Shown: piece by piece, positions 9,332 through 16,838 of the stretch
How the letters are laid out: the number at the start of each line of letters is the position of its first letter
Position numbering within the stretch: position 1 is the stretch's first letter
Assembly (NCBI GenBank): GCA_022791495.1
Contig: JAAVZE010000056.1
Coordinates: 1-35,596 of the forward strand
Origin: Eubacterium sp.
Lineage (GTDB): Bacteria; Bacillota; Clostridia; Lachnospirales; Lachnospiraceae
Length of the DNA: 35,596 nucleotides
Direction of reading: 5' to 3'
Notes under the pieces: model-generated
What the model was told of the DNA's origin: nothing
The model's database searches: none
What the model saw: only the letters and a program-made list of their open reading frames with translations
Made by a program: the position numbers and the translations under genes

Positions 9332-9361
9332 TAGTATGAACAGTTTTATATTTTTTATACA
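9332..9361 (-). promoter_or_regulatory. Sigma-G-type promoter of the BofC-like gene
   Basis: On the minus strand TGTATA (9361..9356) and CATACTA (9338..9332) are separated by 17 bases. GTATA fits the sigma-G -35 pattern GNATR and CATACTA fits the -10 pattern CATNHTA. Transcription would start near 9325, leaving a short leader that holds the GGAGG ribosome binding site. Confidence 0.65.
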
Positions 9362-9388
9362 GACGCTGAACAGCCAGGTTCCACAGCA

Positions 9389-9433
9389 CTGTTGCTGAAT
9401 AACGCAGATTTCAGTTGCTCAATGGCGCAGATT
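9389..9433. repeat. Two imperfect 22-bp tandem direct repeats
   Basis: Positions 9389-9410 and 9412-9433 are 22-base copies differing at four positions, one base apart, ending just before the stop codon of the NlpC/P60 gene. Each contains a GCAGATT end and a GTTGCT(G/C)AAT core. The word TAACGCAGA in the first copy also occurs in the trpD-trpC spacer near 27430. No function is evident. Confidence 0.6.
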
Positions 9434-9434
9434 T

Positions 9435-10649
9435 TTAATTCATCACACGGCCGATCTTCACCGGTTTTCTGTAGTATGCATTGGAAATCTTGATGCCATC
9501 GCTTGGGTTACTTGCGTGAATGACCAGACCGCTTCCAATATACATCGCCACATGGTTGATCCTGCTGCCGTTGCTGTAGAAGAACAGGTCTCCCGGCTTC
9601 GGTGAGGATACACTTCTGGTCACACCTGCCTGTGCCGCCGCGTTATGAGGAAGGGAATGTCCATATTTGCGATAGAGACTCATGGTAAATCCAGAGCAGT
9701 CTGTACCGCCTGTCAGACTGGAACCTCCCCATACATATCGGTTTCCAAGGAACTGTTTAGCATACTCTGCGATGGAAGCCTGACTGGAAGAAACTCCGTC
9801 GGAGCCACCAGCAGAAACAGTCCCCACCTTCACCGCACGCTTCAAGGAATACTGTTCTGTAACATATTCTTTCGCCACAAAGGCATGCTCATCATCTACG
9901 GTAATACAGATCCAGTTATCCAGATCTGCCTGGATTGCTTCCATGCCTCCAGCACGCTCGATGGCTTCTTTGGATATCTTCTGCTGTTTGATCATCTTAT
10001 TGACAAAATCCACCGTCAGATGTTTCTTTCGGATCACAAATTCTTCCTCTTCGGATACCACAGAATAAATCGGGGCACTGGTCGTCGGAAGGGCACGGAC
10101 CCGGAGAGAGTTGGTGTTGATCTCCACACACTCACGTCCTACCTTTGTCGCCAGTTCCTCTGCTTTGGTATCAGTTACGATATAACTGGACTTCACCCAG
10201 CCGGTTACTTTGCCGGACACGATCTTTGCCCAGCCTTTTTTGATCTTATAAATATGACATCCTGCATTCTTTGTCATCTTTCCGACAATTTTTGCACTCT
10301 CGGAAGGTTTTTTTCTTACATTCAGATAAGTATCTACCTTGCTGGCAATACCCAGACGATCATAATTCAGATTCAACTTCACATGTCCATCGTTGTCATC
10401 TTCTGGCTGCGGTGCCGGCGTCACTTCCGGCTGCGCCGGGGTCTGCTCTGGTGCAGGCTCAGTCTCTGCTGATGTCTCCTGTACAACTCCGCTTGCCACG
10501 TTCTGACAATATTCATCTACTACTACATTCGCTCCGGCTATCTGCTGCTCTGTCGCAATAAACGCCGCCTTTACAGGAATCGAAATCAATCCTGCTGCCA
10601 GCACACCTGCTGCTGCAAACTTTACATATCGCTTATTTAATACTTTCAT
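9435..10649 (-). CDS. Secreted SH3-domain NlpC/P60 peptidoglycan hydrolase
   Basis: A 404-residue exported cell-wall peptidase. A signal peptide (KFAAAGVLAAGLISIPVKA) is followed by a Pro/Glu-rich linker (about residues 58-88), an SH3b domain (DTYLNVRKKPSESAKIVG), a second SH3-like segment (NTNSLRVRALPTTSAPI) and a C-terminal NlpC/P60 domain. That domain has the catalytic cysteine in GGTDCSGFTMSLY, the histidine in RINHVAMYIGSG and the following VIHASNP. Such enzymes usually cut between D-Glu and the diamino acid of the stem peptide. The ATG at 10649 is preceded by GGAGAGGG; an in-frame start 12 codons upstream lacks a good site. A perfect consensus promoter lies upstream, so it is likely highly expressed and monocistronic. 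Confidence 0.93.
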   Translation of the reverse strand: MKVLNKRYVKFAAAGVLAAGLISIPVKAAFIATEQQIAGANVVVDEYCQNVASGVVQETSAETEPAPEQTPAQPEVTPAPQPEDDNDGHVKLNLNYDRLGIASKVDTYLNVRKKPSESAKIVGKMTKNAGCHIYKIKKGWAKIVSGKVTGWVKSSYIVTDTKAEELATKVGRECVEINTNSLRVRALPTTSAPIYSVVSEEEEFVIRKKHLTVDFVNKMIKQQKISKEAIERAGGMEAIQADLDNWICITVDDEHAFVAKEYVTEQYSLKRAVKVGTVSAGGSDGVSSSQASIAEYAKQFLGNRYVWGGSSLTGGTDCSGFTMSLYRKYGHSLPHNAAAQAGVTRSVSSPKPGDLFFYSNGSRINHVAMYIGSGLVIHASNPSDGIKISNAYYRKPVKIGRVMN

Positions 10650-10724
10650 GGTATATGACCCTCTCCATATATTTGTATATTGCATGTTTCATTTATTACA
10701 ATTTTGTTACATTTGTATAATCAG

Positions 10725-10753
10725 ATTATAACAACATACAAATATATTGTCAA
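10725..10753 (-). promoter_or_regulatory. Perfect consensus sigma-A promoter of the NlpC/P60 gene
   Basis: On the minus strand TTGACA (10753..10748) and TATAAT (10730..10725) are separated by exactly 17 bases. It lies just after the LCP stop and about 75 bases before the hydrolase start, leaving an AT-rich leader of roughly 70 bases. Confidence 0.85.
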
Positions 10754-10770
10754 GGGGCGGATAAAATATT

Positions 10771-11709
10771 TCAAAAATTTAAAATTTTTTTTATTTTTTT
10801 ATTTACTTCATCCAGCGATTTTGGATCTGGTTTCTCAACATATAATTTAACGTCAGGGTATTCTGCTAATTTTTCCCGTGCAAATTCTCCCGTTAGTGTG
10901 GCAGTTTCCATCTTCCATTCAACCTTTTCTTCCTTCTGCCAGCGCATCAACGATAAGATCTCCCCCGCTTTCATGTCAGTCCTGACATTCTTCTTACACA
11001 GTTTATACAGTGCATTAATATCCATCTCAGGCAGAGATTTTTTTATGACTTGTTTCATAATGGCTTTCAACATTTCCTCATGGTTCTCACATCTCTGTTT
11101 CGTGCCCTGCGGAAAATGATGTCTCTCCCTGACAAAGGTAAGTGCTTCTTTTCCATTTACATGATTTATTCCTTTTTGGAAACTCGTCTTCCAGTCTGTC
11201 TTAAAGCTTTGATTTGCTTTTACATCCACCCCTCCGATGGCATCGACCAGTTTCTTGAAACCAGACATGTCGATCTGTATATAGTAGTCGATTTTCGTAT
11301 CCAGCAGTTCTTCCGCCCCCTGGATCAGATTCTTGATGCCATAGAGGGAAAGAAGAGAAAACTTCGTATATTGCTTCTCCTCCTTCGATAACGATGCAGG
11401 AAGACTAACATAGATGTCCCTCGGTATCCCTGTGATCAAAAGTTTCTTTTCAGAGGGATTTACCGTAACAAGCAGATTCAGCTCACTTCTCTTGCTCTGC
11501 TCTTTCTCTCCATAGGTATCCAGACCGCTGATAAATACCTGAAAGGGTTTATTGGTTATCGCATCTCTCTTTTCCCTGACACTCTCCTTCGTAACCTGTT
11601 CCACCATGGGTTCGTTCCGTACTGCCCCGATCGCCACGCTCATTCCCACCAGGCTCACAATGACCAGACACAGGGAAACCACAGCTAAAATCAATTTTTC
11701 TTTTTTCAT
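10771..11709 (-). CDS. LytR-CpsA-Psr (LCP) family protein
   Basis: LCP proteins are membrane-bound phosphotransferases that attach teichoic acids or other glycopolymers to peptidoglycan. The 312-residue protein has one N-terminal membrane segment (residues about 6-28, LILAVVSLCLVIVSLVGMSV) and an extracytoplasmic LCP domain. Visible motifs are VFISGLDTYG, LLITGIPRDIYV, FKKLVDAIGGVDV and ALTFVRERHHFPQGTKQR, with the conserved arginines present. The usual RSDT/RSDxN motif is RSELN here, an Asp-to-Glu change near the active site. GAGGAGG lies seven bases before the ATG. It follows the histidine kinase gene by about 80 bases with no evident terminator, so read-through from the two-component genes is likely. 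Confidence 0.92.
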   Translation of the reverse strand: MKKEKLILAVVSLCLVIVSLVGMSVAIGAVRNEPMVEQVTKESVREKRDAITNKPFQVFISGLDTYGEKEQSKRSELNLLVTVNPSEKKLLITGIPRDIYVSLPASLSKEEKQYTKFSLLSLYGIKNLIQGAEELLDTKIDYYIQIDMSGFKKLVDAIGGVDVKANQSFKTDWKTSFQKGINHVNGKEALTFVRERHHFPQGTKQRCENHEEMLKAIMKQVIKKSLPEMDINALYKLCKKNVRTDMKAGEILSLMRWQKEEKVEWKMETATLTGEFAREKLAEYPDVKLYVEKPDPKSLDEVNKKIKKILNF

Positions 11710-11790
11710 CCTATTTACCTCCTCGTCTTTATTATTGATTTTTACAAGTCCATGTTACCCTGTCTTTATATGAGAAGCTTCATCAACATA

Positions 11791-13140
11791 TCAGAGAGTT
11801 GTAAAAGTCACAAAAATTTCCGTTCCCTTTCCCGGCTCGCTCTCCACCCGGATTTCTCCCCGGTGCAGCTGGACGATCTCTGCACAGAGGGCCAGTCCCA
11901 GTCCGCTTCCTCCCCGCTCTCTGCTCCTCGCCTTGTCAACCCGGTAAAAAGGTTCCAGGATCTTTTCCAGTTCCCCAGCCTCCATCCCGATGCCATCATC
12001 CAGGATACATAACTCCCCCTCTTCCCAAAAGATTCGGATCTTCCCTGCATTTTCACAGGCCCGAGCCGCGTTTTCCAGTAAATTACGCACCAGGCAGACG
12101 AGAAGCTCTGGAACACCCTGGAGGGTAAAATCTGTACCTGACATATCCACTCTCAGATCTTTTTCCTCCAGCAGTGGGACACAGCTGTCATAAGCTTCCC
12201 TTACACAGTCTCCCAGGCTTATCTCCTTAAAATCCAGTTCCTCTCCCCGTACTCTTGCCAGAAGCAGAAGCTGGTGTGCCATCTGCTGAAGCCTGCCGCT
12301 CTCTCTCTTTATATAGTGCAGCGCCTGGTACTGCCTCTCTTGATCTGCCCTTCCCCGCAGAAGAAATTCCGAATAGCCGCCAATGGAAGTCAGCGGCGTC
12401 CGCAGTTCATGGGCCAGATTAGCCACAAATCGCTGCTGGGATTCGATCCTATTATGTACTGCCTCTGTCATCACATTGAAATCTCTTCCCAGGTCAGCGA
12501 TCTCATCCTTTCCCTGGATCCGGATGCGCTCATAATTGCCCGCCGCCACTTCTCTCGTCATCTGTGACAGTTGGTGCAACGGTCTCGTGAGACGGCGCAG
12601 GATCATATAAAGAGCAGTGGCCAGCACCAGGGAGAGCACACCGCTTAAGATGAGAAAGATATATTTCAGCTTGTCCCAGAGGGCAGACAATTCTGTCATT
12701 CTCCGTGTCGTTATGAGACGATACTCATCCTTTCCGGCTTCAAAAGATGTGACCAGACAAGCTGTCTGTATCCCGTCTTTTCTCTGAATAGTTATGGTAT
12801 TGTTGTCTCCCCCCTCTGCCAGAGACTGTCCCTCACCAGAAAACATACAGGTTCCATTCTGCCACAGTTCAAATCTCAATCCATTTTTCAAAAATATTTT
12901 TTCATAATCCTGCATAATGGGCTCCAGCATCTTTTTCCCCGGTGTTTTCTCTCCAAAAGCAGAAATATCTTCTGCCAGCGCCCGCTCAATTACCTGGTTT
13001 TCCCCGGTGATCCGCTTTTTTTCTTCCTGCAGGCTGCCATGATAGGCAACCCGGAACACCATATATATTCCTACATTTAAAAATATGAGAAACAGAATCA
13101 GCACAGTAAAATAAATTTTTTTCCAGAATTTCATACCCAT
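11791..13140 (-). CDS. Sensor histidine kinase
   Basis: A 449-residue membrane kinase, partner of the response regulator just upstream. Membrane segments lie at about 9-29 and 159-181, enclosing an extracytoplasmic sensor of about 130 residues. A HAMP domain follows (RPLHQLSQMTREVAAGNYE), then HisKA with the phosphoacceptor His244 in ANLAHELRTPLTSIGGYSEF. The ATPase domain has the N box LLENAARACENAG, a DDGIGM G1 box and GGSGLGLALC. ATG codons at 13140 and 13134 are both possible; GAGGG six bases before the second slightly favours it. It starts three bases after the regulator stop. The signal is unknown; the neighbouring LCP and NlpC/P60 genes suggest an envelope role by context only. Confidence 0.94.
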   Translation of the reverse strand: MGMKFWKKIYFTVLILFLIFLNVGIYMVFRVAYHGSLQEEKKRITGENQVIERALAEDISAFGEKTPGKKMLEPIMQDYEKIFLKNGLRFELWQNGTCMFSGEGQSLAEGGDNNTITIQRKDGIQTACLVTSFEAGKDEYRLITTRRMTELSALWDKLKYIFLILSGVLSLVLATALYMILRRLTRPLHQLSQMTREVAAGNYERIRIQGKDEIADLGRDFNVMTEAVHNRIESQQRFVANLAHELRTPLTSIGGYSEFLLRGRADQERQYQALHYIKRESGRLQQMAHQLLLLARVRGEELDFKEISLGDCVREAYDSCVPLLEEKDLRVDMSGTDFTLQGVPELLVCLVRNLLENAARACENAGKIRIFWEEGELCILDDGIGMEAGELEKILEPFYRVDKARSRERGGSGLGLALCAEIVQLHRGEIRVESEPGKGTEIFVTFTTL

Positions 13141-13143
13141 CCC

Positions 13144-13794
13144 TCACATTTCCTCCAATCGGTATCCTACCTTATAAACCGTCTTGATCGCTTTTTCCAG
13201 ACCTAATTTCTGACGGAGTTTTTGTATATGTACATCCACTGTCCTCGTGTCCCCCTCATAGTCAAACCCCCATGCCAGTTCTAAAAGTTTTTCTCTTGAC
13301 AGGGCGATATTCCGGTTCCTCACCAGCGCCTCAAATAGTTCATACTCCTGTGGAGTCAGATCCACTTCCACACCATTGCGGTATACGATCCGGCTCGTCA
13401 TATCCATCGTCACATCTCCGATGCGTATCCCGCTTTCATCTGTTCCATTTCTCCGAAGAATGACTTGGATCCGGGCAAGCAGTTCCAGGATCTCAAATGG
13501 CTTCACCAGATAATCATCGGCACCTGCCTGAAATCCTTTCATCTTATCCTGAATCTCATCCTTCGCTGTCACAAACATTACCGGTGTACCGGCACAATAT
13601 TGTACCAGCCGGAAACCGTCGATGCCAGGAAGCATGACATCCAATAATATCAGATCAAACTGCTGTCTTTCTAATATCCGCTTTGCCTCCCAGCCATCCG
13701 CCGCTGAACTGGAACTGTGTCCTACCAGCTCCAGATTCCAGCAGATGAGATTGCGGATAGTCTCTTCATCCTCTACCACCAATATGCGAGCCAT
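13144..13794 (-). CDS. OmpR-family response regulator
   Basis: A 216-residue transcriptional regulator. The receiver domain shows ARILVVEDEE, the phosphoacceptor Asp52 in DLILLDVMLPG, MFVTAKDE with its conserved Thr, and the lysine in DDYLVKPFE. The C-terminal winged helix has the OmpR/PhoB features LTPQEYELFEALVRN, SREKLLELAWG, DTRTVDVHIQKLRQKLG and TVYKVGYRLEE. The ATG at 13794 is chosen because GAGGAGG lies eight bases upstream; an in-frame start 11 codons earlier would include that site as coding. It is the first gene of a likely regulator-kinase-LCP transcript. Confidence 0.95.
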   Translation of the reverse strand: MARILVVEDEETIRNLICWNLELVGHSSSSAADGWEAKRILERQQFDLILLDVMLPGIDGFRLVQYCAGTPVMFVTAKDEIQDKMKGFQAGADDYLVKPFEILELLARIQVILRRNGTDESGIRIGDVTMDMTSRIVYRNGVEVDLTPQEYELFEALVRNRNIALSREKLLELAWGFDYEGDTRTVDVHIQKLRQKLGLEKAIKTVYKVGYRLEEM

Positions 13795-13812
13795 AATTAA
13801 ATCCTCCTCTTC

Positions 13813-13832
13813 GCCCGGCGTTGCCACCGGGC
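13813..13832 (-). promoter_or_regulatory. GC-rich hairpin in the leader of the response regulator
   Basis: GCCCGG pairs with CCGGGC around an 8-base loop, ending four bases before the GAGGAGG ribosome binding site. No T-run follows, so it is not a classic terminator. Upstream on the same strand a TAGAAT -10-like word is present but I find no matching -35, so the promoter is not assigned. Confidence 0.4.
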
Positions 13833-13935
13833 TGCGGTACTATTCTACCATAATTACTGCACACGTTCTCTGTGCAGCACAAGCTGCATAGTTTTGCCTA
13901 TACAATTATTTTACCACAAAAATATTAGGAAGTTG

Positions 13936-15144
13936 TTAAAACGTTCTGGTCAGTATCCGGCTGTTTTCTATAAAGTCTTCCACGGTGTGAAAGCCCAGAC
14001 GCTGGATGAGGTCCAGGACATAAGGATTTTCTCCCGGTGTCCGGTATTTTGCCTGATCGGCATATTCATTTACCAGCTCTGTCGTTTTTTCAATCTCCAT
14101 AATTCTCTTCGGCCCCCCGACACATCCTCCGGGACACGCCATTCCCTCAAAGAAATTTCCCTCCACATGTCCATCGAGAATTTTCTGCAGCATTTCTTTA
14201 CACTCGGCAACACCGCAGGCACATACCGGCATCAAATCATATTTTTCATCGATGCTGGCCAGGCTTTCCTTCACTGCCTGACTTACCCCTCCGGTTCTCG
14301 CATACAATCTTCCCGCCGCTGCGGAATGCTCATTCTCATCTTCCTCCATTTTGGAGAAATCTACCTCTAACGCCTCAAAGATATCCTGCAGCTCCTGAAA
14401 AGTTAACACACAGTCGATATCTCCCACCAGATCCGGCTCTCTGATCTCCGCTTTTTTTGCCAGGCAGGGCCCCACAAATATCGTTTTACATCCCCGGTGA
14501 AGTTCTTTGGCGATTCTGCCGCAGGCGATCATCGGTGAGACAGCCGGGGGAAGATGCCCCGCAATCTTTTCAAATTCCTTGCGGATCATGGAAATCCAAA
14601 TGGGACAGCAGCAGCTGGTCAACTGAAACCCCTCCTTATGATCCATATTTTCGCAGAACTCCAGGGATTCTTTCAGTGTCAAAATGTCGGCAAATGCCGC
14701 CACCTCAATCATCCCGGCAAAGCCCATCCCCTTTAAGGCACTGCGGATCTTTCCCGGCGTCGCCTCCTCCCCAAACTGACCGATATAGGCAGGCGCCATC
14801 ATCGCATACACCGGCTCCTCTGAACTCTTTAGGATCTCCACCACCTTTACCGCATCGTGGCTGAAGGTCAGATTTTTATTCTGGCAGGCCTCAATACACT
14901 GAGCACATCCGGTACAGTTTTCTGCATTCAACCTCACTTTCCCATCCCGGACTTCCAGTGCCCGGAACATACATGCGGTGACGCACTGGGCGTCCTCACA
15001 GTCACAGGGCTCATTTTTCCAGACCAGAGGATATTTGTCCGGATGGAACAGACAATCCAGTTTTTTTCTCGATACATTTTCCGATATGGGTTTTCCCCGC
15101 AAACGATCCTTCAATATTTTTCGGTATAATTCTTCAAAGGTCAT
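13936..15144 (-). CDS. [FeFe]-hydrogenase-like protein with ferredoxin domain
   Basis: A 402-residue protein. Two cysteine clusters near residues 45-85 (CDCEDAQCVTAC and CTGCAQCIEAC) suit ferredoxin-type iron-sulfur centres. The H-cluster domain has the three expected motifs: CCCPIW (first motif, usually TSCCPxW), PCLAKKAE, and MACPGGCVGGP. The H-cluster cysteines are thus retained, with a variant first motif. There is no NADH-binding or bifurcating subunit beside it. It resembles the smaller clostridial hydrogenases whose role (H2 evolution, sensing or other redox work) is unsettled. I chose the ATG at 15144 because the GGAGG eight bases upstream lies inside the coding region if the first ATG (15159) is used. 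A sigma-G-like promoter lies upstream. Confidence 0.85.
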   Translation of the reverse strand: MTFEELYRKILKDRLRGKPISENVSRKKLDCLFHPDKYPLVWKNEPCDCEDAQCVTACMFRALEVRDGKVRLNAENCTGCAQCIEACQNKNLTFSHDAVKVVEILKSSEEPVYAMMAPAYIGQFGEEATPGKIRSALKGMGFAGMIEVAAFADILTLKESLEFCENMDHKEGFQLTSCCCPIWISMIRKEFEKIAGHLPPAVSPMIACGRIAKELHRGCKTIFVGPCLAKKAEIREPDLVGDIDCVLTFQELQDIFEALEVDFSKMEEDENEHSAAAGRLYARTGGVSQAVKESLASIDEKYDLMPVCACGVAECKEMLQKILDGHVEGNFFEGMACPGGCVGGPKRIMEIEKTTELVNEYADQAKYRTPGENPYVLDLIQRLGFHTVEDFIENSRILTRTF

Positions 15145-15176
15145 GTTCATTTCCTCCATAATTATCTTCTTTTTAT

Positions 15177-15206
15177 CAGTATGGAAAAAATTACGTGGTT
15201 TATACA
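15177..15206 (-). promoter_or_regulatory. Sigma-G-like promoter candidate of the hydrogenase-like gene
   Basis: On the minus strand TGTATA (15206..15201) and CATACTG (15183..15177) are separated by 17 bases. The -35 word and spacing equal those of the BofC-like gene's promoter; the -10 differs only in its last base. I find no sigma-A promoter of comparable quality in this gap. Function is inferred from pattern only. Confidence 0.4.
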
Positions 15207-15243
15207 GTCTTCACCAAGTACAAATTAACTGCCAGGTCCGCAC

Positions 15244-15285
15244 AAAAAGAAGGTTCCGGTCAGGTAACCCTGCAGCCGAAACCTT
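15244..15285 (-). terminator. Rho-independent terminator of spoIVA
   Basis: On the minus strand AAGGTTTCGG pairs with CCGGAACCTT (10 bp, one T-G pair) around a 16-base loop, followed by CTTTTT. It starts about 12 bases after the spoIVA stop and separates spoIVA from the hydrogenase-like gene. Confidence 0.85.
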
Positions 15286-15296
15286 TTTCATTAAAA

Positions 15297-16775
15297 TTAT
15301 ATGATGATACACACCAGACCGCCATTGGAATCATTGACTACCTTTTGTATCGTATCCTGAAGCTTCACCTGGCTCTCCTCTGTCAGCCGGTTGACCTTAT
15401 TCATGATGCCGTCATCCACCAGCTGCCGTATTGTTTTCCCGAAAATATTGGTATCAAAGATTCCGTCGGGATTTTCTTTGCTGTTCATCTCGATATATTC
15501 AATAAGATCTTTCGCCTGCTCCTCACTGCCTACAATGGGCGCGATCTCCGTCTCTATATTTGCCTGGATCAGATGTAAAGATGGGCAGACCGCCTTGATC
15601 TTCACTCCGTATTTATTTCCATGTTTGATCAGTTCCGGTTCTGCGATCTCGATCTCCTCCATCGTCGGAGTAACGATTCCATACCCCCGCCCTTTTACCT
15701 GTTCGCACGCGGTTCCAATGGACTCGTATTCTGCCCGTTTTCCTGCCAGTTCCTTCAAGGTAGCAATCAATTCATACTCTCCGGTGATGGGAGTTCCGAT
15801 CATGTCGCTGAGGATCTCATAATAATAGTGTTCCTGAAATTCCACAGAGATATTGACCTGGCCGTTTTCCATCTGCTTATCCTGGATATATACTCCCTTA
15901 ATATAATCGGCCTCCAGATTCAGACGGTCCTTGGTCACATCTTTCATAAGCCTCATATTCATGAGCATTTCCCTGCACTGCTCCAAAAGATCCTTTTTCA
16001 GCCAATGATCCCTGTCCAGAAACTCTACCCATTTGGGAAGAAAGAAATTAATCCTTCCAATGGGAAAATCCGATAAGATAGTTTCCATGATCCGATATAC
16101 ATCCTCCTTTTTCAGCCTTTTACAATCCAAAGGCAAAACACTCATGTTATATTTCTGCTCCATCTCCTCCGCCAGACTTTTGACGGACTCGGAGTGAGGA
16201 TTTACCGTGTTTAAGATAATCATCGTCGGCTTTCCAGTCTTCCTACACTCTTCAACAGTCTTTTCCTCTCCCTCAATATATTGTTCCCTGGAGAGATCTG
16301 TAAAGCTTCCATCTGTGGTAACAATGATTCCAATATTAGAATGTTCATCTATAACTTTCCTTGTACCAAGTTCCGCCGCCTTTGTAAATGGAATTTCCTG
16401 GGCTGACCAGGGCGTCTTGACCATCCGCTCTTTTCCCTCTTCCATATAGCCTGCGGCATCTTTCACGACAAAACCCACACAATCGATGAGACGGATCTTA
16501 CAGGCGGCGCCGCTGGGCAGCGTAAGCGCCGCTCCATCCTTCGGAATAAATTTCGGTTCTGTCGTCATAATCGTCTTGCCATCCGAAGATTGAGGAAGCT
16601 CGTCAATAGTTCTCTGTCTCTCCCCCTCGTCCATCAGCTCTGGTATGACCATGATCTCCATAAAATTTTTTATAAACGTACTTTTACCGGTTCTCACAGG
16701 ACCTACTACTCCCAGATATATTTCTCCTCCGGTTCTTTTGTTTATATCTTCGTACACATTATATCCACTGTCCAT
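15297..16775 (-). CDS. spoIVA: Stage IV sporulation protein A
   Basis: SpoIVA is the cytoskeletal ATPase that polymerises around the forespore in the mother cell and forms the basement layer of the spore coat. The 492-residue length and sequence are typical. The Walker A motif GPVRTGKST is at residues 25-33, followed by RLIDCVGFVV, VTTDGSFTDL and TMIILNTVNPHS. The C-terminal domain ends with the membrane-anchoring SNGGLVCIII, and the near-C-terminal part (TIRQLVDDGIMNKV) is conserved. The ATG is preceded by AAGGGGG and seven T residues. It is flanked by its own terminator and a sigma-E-type promoter, so it is a single-gene unit. This is the strongest evidence that the organism forms spores. 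Confidence 0.98.
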   Translation of the reverse strand: MDSGYNVYEDINKRTGGEIYLGVVGPVRTGKSTFIKNFMEIMVIPELMDEGERQRTIDELPQSSDGKTIMTTEPKFIPKDGAALTLPSGAACKIRLIDCVGFVVKDAAGYMEEGKERMVKTPWSAQEIPFTKAAELGTRKVIDEHSNIGIIVTTDGSFTDLSREQYIEGEEKTVEECRKTGKPTMIILNTVNPHSESVKSLAEEMEQKYNMSVLPLDCKRLKKEDVYRIMETILSDFPIGRINFFLPKWVEFLDRDHWLKKDLLEQCREMLMNMRLMKDVTKDRLNLEADYIKGVYIQDKQMENGQVNISVEFQEHYYYEILSDMIGTPITGEYELIATLKELAGKRAEYESIGTACEQVKGRGYGIVTPTMEEIEIAEPELIKHGNKYGVKIKAVCPSLHLIQANIETEIAPIVGSEEQAKDLIEYIEMNSKENPDGIFDTNIFGKTIRQLVDDGIMNKVNRLTEESQVKLQDTIQKVVNDSNGGLVCIII

Positions 16776-16817
16776 AAAAAAACCCCCTTGCTAAACTGTT
16801 AAAGTATATGCAGGGGG
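16776..16817 (-). terminator. Terminator of the BspA-type gene, sharing bases with the spoIVA ribosome binding site
   Basis: On the minus strand CCCCCTGC (16817..16810) pairs with GCAAGGGGG (16791..16783) with one bulged A and an 18-base loop, followed by seven T residues that end directly at the spoIVA ATG. The 3' arm AAGGGGG is also the only Shine-Dalgarno for spoIVA, seven bases from the ATG. The loop is long for a terminator, but the T-run and stem fit. Confidence 0.7.
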
Positions 16818-16832
16818 ATCTTTCGATATGTC
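16803..16832 (-). promoter_or_regulatory. Sigma-E-type promoter of spoIVA
   Basis: On the minus strand GACATATC (16832..16825) and CATATACT (16810..16803) are separated by 14 bases. This fits the mother-cell sigma-E pattern (ATA-type -35, CATAnAnT-type -10) and the known sigma-E control of spoIVA. The start would be near 16796, inside the hairpin loop, giving a leader of about 21 bases. Confidence 0.7.
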
Positions 16833-16838
16833 ATAAAC

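Noticed and set aside
10754-10800. Terminator of the LCP gene in the T/A-rich stretch
   Set aside because: The A/T runs lie mostly inside the coding end and form no GC-bearing stem.
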